Below, piece after piece: positions 7,701 to 12,745 of a DNA stretch of 12,745 bases. The stretch spans positions 1-12,745 of the forward strand of contig JBIKNC010000131.1 of NCBI GenBank assembly GCA_044358925.1. Direction: 5' to 3'. This DNA comes from Rohdeia sp044358925 (lineage in GTDB: Bacteria; Planctomycetota; UBA1135; GCA-002686595). How positions within the stretch are numbered: the stretch's first letter is position 1; every line of letters starts with the position of its first letter. The notes under the pieces are model-generated. The model was given only the letters and a program-made list of their open reading frames with translations. It was not told the origin of the DNA and searched no databases. The position numbers and the translations under genes are program-made.

Positions 7701-8187
7701 GAAGAACGAGAACCCGCTGCAAGGCTCGTTCATCGTCGAAGAACTCACGGACCTGGTCGAAGAGGCCGTGATGGCCGAGTTCCGCAGCCTGTCGGAGCGC
7801 GGCGGCGTGCTGGGCGCGATGGAGCGCATGTACCAGCGCAGCAAGATCCAGGACGAGAGCCTCGTGTACGAGTCGCAGAAGCACGACGGCACGCTGCCGA
7901 TCGTGGGCGTGAACACGTTCCTCGATCCGAAGGGTTCGCCGACGATCGTGCCCGCCGAGGTCGTGCGTTCGACGCGCGACGAACGCGAGAGTGCGATCGA
8001 GGACGTGCGCCGCGTGCGGCGCTTCAACGAACACCACGAGGCGCGCGCGCTCGCGGATCTGAAACGCGCTGCGCTCGAGGGGCGCAACGTGTTCGAGGAA
8101 CTGATGGAAGCGAGCAAGACGTGCACGTTGGGCACGCTCAGCCGCGCTCTGTACGAAGTCGGCGGCCAGTACCGCCGCAACATGTGA
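4723..8187 (+). CDS. icmF: Fused isobutyryl-CoA mutase IcmF (B12 domain, G-protein domain, acyl-CoA mutase)
   Basis: This 1154-residue enzyme interconverts isobutyryl-CoA and n-butyryl-CoA using adenosylcobalamin in the cytoplasm, and carries its own GTPase that gates cofactor loading and ejection. Domain order is the IcmF hallmark. The B12-binding domain (about 15-150) has DGHDAA with cobalt ligand His28, TSYQGGH (73-79) and GGGGT (102-106). The MeaB-like G domain (about 190-430) has P-loop GTGGAGKS (206-213), ETSGIGQS (299-306) and NKFD (346-349). A linker leads to the mutase barrel (about 580-1154). Phe602 (AGVFP) and Gln803 (QAQNT) stand where methylmalonyl-CoA mutase has Tyr89 and Arg207, the known isobutyryl-type pair. 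I start at ATG 4723 because family similarity begins at YRPKHPIR (10-17); the in-frame upstream stretch runs through the hairpin. About 60 residues around 725-785 (including GELPRGNDG) make it longer than the IcmF numbering I recall. First gene of a four-gene unit. Confidence 0.96.
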   Translation: MSVDQSAESYRPKHPIRIVTAASLFDGHDAAINIMRRLLQKSGAEVIHLGHNRSALEVVDCAIEEDAQGIALTSYQGGHVEYLTYIRQLLDERGADIRVVAGGGGTILPSEIEELRAAGVDRIYTPDDGRALGLQGMIDDVLRRCDRAPARAEDLALVERLPARDPFAIARLVSVAENLPALAGDLDRALAAVAPKRKIPVLGITGTGGAGKSSMVDELVRRFLADFRKETVAIVSVDPSKRRTGGALLGDRIRMNAIHNPRVYMRSLATRQSNLALSAHVRQAIEICKAAGFDLVIVETSGIGQSDTEIVDHSDCSLYVMTAEYGAATQLEKIDMLDFADVISINKFDKRGSLDALRDVRKQYRRNHNRFEESEDALPVVGTIAAQFNDHGTNVLYSRLMGALEKKTKAGLVSHFNPESGAADKRYVIPGDRSRYLAEIAEASDNHEHFVREQADLARRMYQLSGTIDQLRDRVGVRTLRINDEELSGGASGVVRVIEHVEGEPEYLTDLVRLYQDLESRLDPYCRELLESWDDVKRRWGADKYQFEVRGRVLQQDLVTQTLSGLKVRKVALPKHRDWGDLLTWLLRENTPGHFPFTAGVFPLKRTNEDPARMFAGEGNAERTNRRFHFVSHGQPAKRLSTAFDSVTLYGEDPAERPDIWGKVGNSGVSVASLDDAKRLYSGFDLCDPATSVSMTINGPAPMVLAFFLNAAIDQQCEKELRRTGKLDAAIARAEDLYRSRGVPRPKYRGELPRGNDGLGLALLGVSADQVMDPEVYARVKAHTLSTVRGTVQADILKEDQAQNTCIFSTEFALRMMGDVQEHFIRNDVRNFYSVSISGYHIAEAGANPITQLAFTLANGFTYVEYYLSRGMKVDDFAPNLSFFFSNGLDPEYAVIGRVARRIWAKALKNVYRANDRSQKLKYHIQTSGRSLHAQEISFNDIRTTLQALYALNDNCNSLHTNAYDEAITTPTEESVRRALAIQLIINKELGLAKNENPLQGSFIVEELTDLVEEAVMAEFRSLSERGGVLGAMERMYQRSKIQDESLVYESQKHDGTLPIVGVNTFLDPKGSPTIVPAEVVRSTRDERESAIEDVRRVRRFNEHHEARALADLKRAALEGRNVFEELMEASKTCTLGTLSRALYEVGGQYRRNM

Positions 8188-8195
8188 GCGCAGTG

Positions 8196-9599
8196 ATGCA
8201 CGAACCGAAGTCGTGGAAGCCCGGCACGCGCGCCGAGTGGGAGAAGCGCGCAGCCGAGGAACTCGAGGGGCGTGCCGTCGCGTCACTCACCGTCGCGACA
8301 CCGAGCGGGATGGCGGTCGAACCGCTCCACGCGTCGGACACCGATGCGCGCGTCGCGCCGTTCCCCGAACACCTGCGGCCCAGGGCTGGGTGGCGCGCGG
8401 CGGAGGACGTGGACGAGAGCGCCGAGCCGTTCGCGTTCGCGCGCCTGGCCGCGAGTGAAGGGGTGCGGGTGTTGCGCACACGCGCGACGGATGCGGACGC
8501 GGTGAGGCGCCTCGCGGAGGGGCTCGTCGCGGGAGCGGCGGCCGGATCCGGTACTGCGGCGAGCACCGCCATCGTGTTGCGCGGCGAAGCGTTCCCACTC
8601 GATGGGCTGGCGCGGCTCGCAGGCTGCAGCTCGACCGTGCACGGCGGCTTCGATCCGCACCGCGCCGCCTTCCGCGGTGCGCCGCTGCTGGGCGGAGCGA
8701 GCGCCGCTCACGAGAGTGCCTTCGTCGCGGCCTGCAGCGCCGCGGGACTGGCTGGTCCGGCACTCGAGATCGACGCGTCGATCGTGCGCGACGCCGGCGG
8801 CGACGCCGTCGACGAACTCGTGCACGTGCTCGCCGCGCTCGTCGAGCGCGTGCGCGCCGCTGCGGCGGCCGGGCGCGAACCGCACACGTTCTTCGGAGCG
8901 TGCGCCGTGCGCGTCGCGCTGTGCCGCGACCTGTTCGAAGAAGTCGCGAAGTTGCGCGCGCTGCGCCTCGTCGTCGCGCGCGTCGAGAGCGCGATCACGA
9001 GTGCTGCCAACACGCGCCTGCTCGTGCACACGCAATCGGCGCGCCGCGAACTCGCCGGCGTCGACGAACCGACCAACGCGCTGCGTACGACAGCGCACGC
9101 GGTCGCCGCCGCGCTCGGAGGTGCGGACACGATCGCACTCGCGCCGTTCGAGCGCGGCTCGCGCCGCGGCGAGCGCCTCGCGCGCACGACACACGCGGTG
9201 CTCGAACACGAAGCGGCCTTGGCGCGTGTCGACGACCCGACCGGCGGCGCTTGGTACATCGAGCACCTGACCGACGCGCTGGCGCGCGCCGCGTGGCGCG
9301 AGTTCCAGAACGTCGAGGCGGCCGGCGGCTTGTCGCGTTGGATCGAGAGCGGCGCCTTCGCCCAGCGCCTCGACGTGCGCCGCACCGCACTCGCGGCGCG
9401 CGTCGCGGCGGGCGAACACGTGATCGTCGGCGCGAACCGCTACCAGCCGGTCTCGCTCGAGGCCCCGGCTGCGGCAGCGTCCTCGAGCACGGCACGTGCA
9501 CCCGCGAAGCTGCGCCGCGCTCCGAACAGCTGGCCGCTGCTCGACGTTCTCGACGAGAGCGCGTTCGCGACCACGGACACTCGACGAGGTGGCGCATGA
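8196..9599 (+). CDS. mutA: Methylmalonyl-CoA mutase small (beta-type, MutA) subunit, short form
   Basis: A 467-residue partner of MutB, related to the mutase barrel but lacking catalytic residues. Family features are the N-terminal W-x-x-x-A-x-x-E-L-x-G pattern (RAEWEKRAAEELEG), FEEVAKLRALRLVVARV aligned to the MutB helix at MEIAKLRAARLLWAEI, and DDPTGGAWYIEHLTDALA. It has no counterpart of the MutB RPWTVRQY, QNDILKEFMVRNT or DGHDRG motifs, so it should not bind substrate or B12 and probably acts structurally in a heterodimer. The sequence stops about 50 residues after VGANRYQP (411-418). The C-terminal cobalamin-like domain found in the roughly 620-640-residue MutA of propionibacteria is absent, and the tail is an Ala/Ser-rich low-complexity stretch. 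ATG 8196 lies 8 bases after the icmF stop. An in-frame GTG at 8184 would overlap that stop as GTGA, like the next junctions, so a 471-residue form is possible. The stop overlaps the mutB ATG. Confidence 0.87.
   Translation: MHEPKSWKPGTRAEWEKRAAEELEGRAVASLTVATPSGMAVEPLHASDTDARVAPFPEHLRPRAGWRAAEDVDESAEPFAFARLAASEGVRVLRTRATDADAVRRLAEGLVAGAAAGSGTAASTAIVLRGEAFPLDGLARLAGCSSTVHGGFDPHRAAFRGAPLLGGASAAHESAFVAACSAAGLAGPALEIDASIVRDAGGDAVDELVHVLAALVERVRAAAAAGREPHTFFGACAVRVALCRDLFEEVAKLRALRLVVARVESAITSAANTRLLVHTQSARRELAGVDEPTNALRTTAHAVAAALGGADTIALAPFERGSRRGERLARTTHAVLEHEAALARVDDPTGGAWYIEHLTDALARAAWREFQNVEAAGGLSRWIESGAFAQRLDVRRTALAARVAAGEHVIVGANRYQPVSLEAPAAAASSSTARAPAKLRRAPNSWPLLDVLDESAFATTDTRRGGA
9586..9591 (+). 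promoter_or_regulatory. Shine-Dalgarno GAGGTG for mutB
   Basis: GAGGTG ends 4 bases before the ATG at 9596 and lies inside the 3' end of mutA. It is one of the few clear ribosome-binding sites in this window and fixes the mutB start together with the ATGA overlap. Confidence 0.65.
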
Positions 9600-11749
9600 C
9601 TCGTCTGCTCGACTTCACGCGCCTCGCCTACGACGACGTGCAGCCGCGGGGCGCCGCGCGAGGGCCGGCGGAAGCCCGCTCCGCTTGGTCGACGCCCGAA
9701 GGCATCGACGTCGCCGCGCGCCACGACGCTCGAGCGCGCACCGGCATCGACCTCGCGGGCGCGTGGCCCGGCGTCGCGCCGTTCGTGCGCGGTCCCTACG
9801 CGACCATGTACACGGTGCGGCCGTGGACGGTGCGCCAGTACGCGGGTTTCTCGACCGCCGAGGCGTCGAACGCGTTCTATCGCAAGAACCTCGCGGGCGG
9901 TCAACGCGGACTGTCGATCGCCTTCGACCTCGCGACACACCGCGGCTACGACTCCGATCACCCGCGTGTCTTCGGTGACGTCGGCATGGCCGGCGTCGCG
10001 ATCGACTCGCTGCGCGACATGCGCATCCTGTTCGACGGCATCCCGCTCGATCGCATGAGCGTGTCGATGACGATGAACGGAGCCGTGCTGCCGATCCTCG
10101 CGCTCTACGTTGCCGCCGCGCGCGAACAGGGCGTGCCGCCGGAGAAGCTCACCGGGACCATCCAGAACGACATCCTCAAGGAGTTCATGGTCCGCAACAC
10201 GTACATCTACCCGCCCGCGCCGTCGATGCGCATCGTGGGTGACGTGTTCCGCTACACGAGCGCGAAGATGCCGCGCTTCAACAGCATCTCGATCTCCGGC
10301 TACCACATGCAGGAGGCGGGCGCGACGGCGGACGTCGAACTCGCGTACACACTCGCCGACGGCCTCGAGTACATCCGCACGGGTCTCGCAGCGGGTCTCT
10401 CGATCGACGCGTTCGCCCCGAGGCTCTCATTCTTCTTCGCCATGGGCACGAACGTGTTCATGGAGATCGCGAAGCTGCGCGCCGCTCGACTGCTGTGGGC
10501 GGAGATCGTCGCGGGCTTCGCGCCGAAGAGCGACAAGTCGCTCGCGCTGCGCACGCACTGCCAGACGTCGGGTTGGTCGCTGACGGCGAGCGACGTGTGG
10601 AACAACGTCGTGCGCACGTACGCGGAAGCGCTCGCAGCTGTGTTGGGTGGAACGCAGAGCCTGCACACGAACAGCCTCGACGAGGCGCTGGCGCTGCCGA
10701 CCGACGAGTCGGCGCGCATCGCTCGCAACACACAACTCGTGTTGCAGGACGAGAACGGTGTGTGTCGTGTGGTCGATCCGCTCGGCGGGAGCGCGTACGT
10801 GGAGCGGCTCACGGCCGATCTCGCCGCGCGCGCGCGTGTGCACATGGCCGAGGTCGAACGGCTCGGCGGGATGACGCGCGCGATCGAGACGGGGCTGCCC
10901 AAGCGGCGCATCGAGGAGTGCGCCGCCCGCGCGCAGGCGCGCATCGACTCGGGTCGGCAGGTGATCGTGGGTGTGAACCGGCTCGTGCCGACGACTCAGG
11001 ACATCGTGCCCGTGCTCGAGATCGACAACGCGGCGGTGCGGCGCGCGCAGATCGAACGGCTCGAAGCGAATCGGCGCGAGCGCGACAACGCGGCGGTGGA
11101 GCGGTCGCTCGCGGCATTGACTGAAGTCGCCGCTGGAGCGAACGGGAACCTGCTGGCCGCGTGCATCGACGCCGCGGCGGCGGGCGCGACCGTGGGGGAG
11201 ATGTCGCTCGCGATGGAACGTGTGTTCGGACGCCACCAGGCCGAACCTTCGACCGTGCGCGGTGTGTACAAGAACGAGATGGGCGGCGACGACGCGGATC
11301 TCGAACGGGCGCGCCAGCGTGTACGCGGGTTCGCGGAGCGCGCGGGCCGTCAGCCGCGCATCCTGGTCGCGAAGCTCGGGCAGGACGGGCACGACCGCGG
11401 CCAGAAGGTGGTCGCGACGGCGCTGGCGGACGTCGGGTTCGACGTCGACGTCGGTTCGCTGTTCCAGACGCCGGCCGAGACGGCGCGCCAAGCGATCGAG
11501 AACGACGTGCACGTCGTCGGTGTCAGTTCACTCGCGGCGGGGCACCTCGCGCTCGTGCCGGCGTTGCGCGCGGAGCTCGACGCGAACGGCGGCCGCAACG
11601 TGTTGATCGTCGTCGGCGGCGTCGTGCCTCCGAAGGACTACGCGGCGCTGCGTGCGGCCGGTGCGACGGCGATTTTCGGGCCGGGCACCGTGATCACTCG
11701 AGCGGCGGTCGACCTGGTCGATGCGCTCGAGGCGGGTGCGAGGCGGTGA
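9596..11749 (+). CDS. mutB: Methylmalonyl-CoA mutase large catalytic subunit (MutB)
   Basis: A 717-residue adenosylcobalamin enzyme converting (R)-methylmalonyl-CoA to succinyl-CoA, the last step of propionyl-CoA assimilation. The barrel (about 30-560) holds Tyr68, Thr70, Met71, Arg75, Thr78, Arg80 and Tyr82, matching Tyr75 to Tyr89 of the Propionibacterium enzyme with a constant offset of 7. Gln190, Arg200 (FMVRNT) and His237 (SGYHMQEAGAT) match Gln197, Arg207 and His244. Arg200 and Tyr82 define methylmalonyl-CoA specificity. The C-terminal B12 domain (about 585-717) has DGHDRG with cobalt ligand His599, S-x-L at 644-646 and GGVVPP. The length is the usual one for this subunit. The ATG overlaps the mutA stop (ATGA) and follows a GAGGTG ribosome site; its own stop overlaps the meaB GTG (GTGA). 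Methylmalonyl-CoA epimerase and propionyl-CoA carboxylase genes are not in the window. Confidence 0.97.
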   Translation: MTRLLDFTRLAYDDVQPRGAARGPAEARSAWSTPEGIDVAARHDARARTGIDLAGAWPGVAPFVRGPYATMYTVRPWTVRQYAGFSTAEASNAFYRKNLAGGQRGLSIAFDLATHRGYDSDHPRVFGDVGMAGVAIDSLRDMRILFDGIPLDRMSVSMTMNGAVLPILALYVAAAREQGVPPEKLTGTIQNDILKEFMVRNTYIYPPAPSMRIVGDVFRYTSAKMPRFNSISISGYHMQEAGATADVELAYTLADGLEYIRTGLAAGLSIDAFAPRLSFFFAMGTNVFMEIAKLRAARLLWAEIVAGFAPKSDKSLALRTHCQTSGWSLTASDVWNNVVRTYAEALAAVLGGTQSLHTNSLDEALALPTDESARIARNTQLVLQDENGVCRVVDPLGGSAYVERLTADLAARARVHMAEVERLGGMTRAIETGLPKRRIEECAARAQARIDSGRQVIVGVNRLVPTTQDIVPVLEIDNAAVRRAQIERLEANRRERDNAAVERSLAALTEVAAGANGNLLAACIDAAAAGATVGEMSLAMERVFGRHQAEPSTVRGVYKNEMGGDDADLERARQRVRGFAERAGRQPRILVAKLGQDGHDRGQKVVATALADVGFDVDVGSLFQTPAETARQAIENDVHVVGVSSLAAGHLALVPALRAELDANGGRNVLIVVGGVVPPKDYAALRAAGATAIFGPGTVITRAAVDLVDALEAGARR

Positions 11750-12738
11750 GAGCGGAGCTGCTCGAGCTGGCGCGCGGTGTGCGCGCCGGTGAGCGTGCGG
11801 CGCTGGCGCGTGCGATCACACTCGTCGAGGGCCGGCGCGCCGATCAGGAAGCGGATGCACAGGAGTTGCTCGCGCACCTCCTGCCGCACGCGGGCGGCGC
11901 GTCGCGCGTCGGCGTGAGCGGCGTGCCCGGCGTCGGCAAGAGCACGTTCGTCGAAGCGCTCGGCATGCGCCTCGTCGAGAGCGGCAAGCGCGTCGGTGTG
12001 CTCGCGATCGACCCGTCGAGCGCCGTCTCGGGCGGTTCGATCCTGGGCGACAAGGCGCGCATGCACAGGCTCGCGCAGCACCCGGGCGCTTTCATTCGCC
12101 CGAGCCCGTCGGCCGCGACGCTCGGCGGTGTGACGCGCCGCACGCGCGAGTCGATCGTGTTGCTGGAGGCGGCTGGCTACGACGTCGTGCTCGTCGAGAC
12201 GGTCGGTGTGGGGCAGTCCGAGTACGCGGCGAGGGACCTCGTCGACGTGTTCCTCGTGCTCGCGTTGCCCGGCGCGGGCGACGAGTTGCAGGGCATGAAG
12301 CGCGGCATCCTCGAGGTGGCCGACGTCGTCGCGGTGAACAAGTGCGACGGCGAGCGCGAGGCGCTGGCGCGCGATGCGGCGCGCATGCTCGCGTTCGCGC
12401 TGACGAGCTTCGGTGCGAGCGACGCGCGCGATCCGGTGCCGGTGTTGTGTGTGAGCGCCCAGACGGGGCTCGGGCTCGACGAGCTGTGGAGCGCGATCGA
12501 AGCGCGCGTCGCGCATGAGCGCGCGAGCGGTGAGTTGCTGCGCCGGCGCGCGAGTCAGAACGAGCGCTGGCTGCTGGAGCGTGTGCGCGAAGAGTTGTTC
12601 GCGAGCTTCGAGAAACACGCCGGTGTCGCGGGTCTGCTGGCCGACGTGAAGCAGCGAGTGCGCGAGGGTCGTGCGACGCCGATCCAGGGCGCGAGCGAGC
12701 TCCTGGCCGCGTACCGTTCGATCCCGCGTCCGACGTGA
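11746..12738 (+). CDS. meaB: MeaB-type GTPase chaperone of methylmalonyl-CoA mutase (ArgK family)
   Basis: A 330-residue G3E/SIMIBI-class GTPase that protects methylmalonyl-CoA mutase from inactivation and controls transfer and editing of its adenosylcobalamin. The sequence shows an N-terminal helical arm (1-50; RAITLVEGRR), P-loop GVPGVGKS (59-66), the family pattern AIDPSSAVSGGSILGD with KARM, ETVGVGQSE (151-159) and base-specificity motif NKCD (198-201). The C-terminal arm (about 265-330) is the dimerization part in known MeaB structures. The start is the GTG at 11746, whose last two bases overlap the mutB stop (GTGA). The first residues fit the usual MeaB N-terminus, and the frame further upstream lies wholly inside mutB. 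Length is normal. It resembles the G domain inside IcmF but is a separate gene serving the MutA/MutB pair. The stop is 7 bases from the window end. Old annotations as an arginine/ornithine transport ATPase (ArgK) are misleading. Confidence 0.96.
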   Translation: MRAELLELARGVRAGERAALARAITLVEGRRADQEADAQELLAHLLPHAGGASRVGVSGVPGVGKSTFVEALGMRLVESGKRVGVLAIDPSSAVSGGSILGDKARMHRLAQHPGAFIRPSPSAATLGGVTRRTRESIVLLEAAGYDVVLVETVGVGQSEYAARDLVDVFLVLALPGAGDELQGMKRGILEVADVVAVNKCDGEREALARDAARMLAFALTSFGASDARDPVPVLCVSAQTGLGLDELWSAIEARVAHERASGELLRRRASQNERWLLERVREELFASFEKHAGVAGLLADVKQRVREGRATPIQGASELLAAYRSIPRPT

Positions 12739-12745
12739 CGGGTAC

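Noticed and set aside
4267..8286. Long open frames on the minus strand opposite icmF and mutA (up to about 670 codons)
   Set aside because: They are rich in Arg, His, Asp and Val with no family motif and lie opposite a gene with complete catalytic motifs. In DNA with G or C at nearly all third positions, the antisense frame rarely meets a stop codon.
8196..9599. MutA as a decayed or frameshifted pseudogene because it is short
   Set aside because: The frame is intact, mutB begins exactly at its stop with a good ribosome site, and the retained barrel follows the family pattern to its normal end. A stable short form fits better.
11161..11745. Extension of MeaB into mutB (open frame from 11161)
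   Set aside because: The extra 195 codons lie inside the MutB B12-binding domain, which has intact motifs. The GTG at 11746 gives the normal MeaB length and a GTGA overlap.
11746..12738. Arginine/ornithine transport kinase (ArgK)
   Set aside because: The name is a historical annotation for this GTPase family. Position directly after mutB and the G-protein motifs indicate the mutase chaperone MeaB.

Overview
The window is very GC-rich chromosomal DNA, with G or C at nearly every third codon position, GTG starts, few Shine-Dalgarno sites and 4-base stop/start overlaps. It carries eight protein genes and no RNA gene, insertion sequence, CRISPR or phage feature. The gene content (adenosylcobalamin acyl-CoA mutases, a secreted M28 peptidase with PA and PDZ domains, a LolD/FtsX-type ABC exporter) suggests a free-living, high-GC, Gram-negative-type heterotroph. 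Planctomycetota, Myxococcota/Deltaproteobacteria or Acidobacteriota would all fit; the sequence alone does not settle the phylum.

Left part, minus strand (1-2276): a tight operon read right to left. It encodes a two-pass membrane protein of unknown function, a LolD/MacB/FtsE-class ABC ATPase, and the first 76 residues of an FtsX-like permease cut by the window edge. Each junction is a 4-base overlap (ATGA, then GTGA), so the three products probably work as one envelope complex.

Middle, plus strand (2552-4531): a divergently transcribed secreted zinc aminopeptidase (M28 fold with PA insert and C-terminal PDZ). The 275-base divergent spacer has a possible -10 box and a 12-base palindrome. A strong GC hairpin with a GCAA loop follows the gene.

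Right part, plus strand (4723-12738): four genes packed with almost no spacing. They are icmF (fused isobutyryl-CoA mutase with its own G-protein domain), a short mutA (non-catalytic methylmalonyl-CoA mutase subunit without the usual C-terminal cobalamin-like domain), mutB (catalytic methylmalonyl-CoA mutase subunit) and meaB (G-protein chaperone of the mutase). Active-site residues assign IcmF to isobutyryl-CoA/butyryl-CoA and MutB to methylmalonyl-CoA/succinyl-CoA. The unit thus couples two B12-dependent carbon-skeleton rearrangements and two kinds of cofactor-guarding GTPase. It would feed carbon from valine, isobutyrate, odd-chain fatty acids and propionyl-CoA into butyryl-CoA oxidation and the TCA cycle.

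The individual families are known. The parts most worth a second look are the joint icmF-mutA-mutB-meaB layout, the truncated MutA, and the unassigned membrane protein leading the ABC operon.
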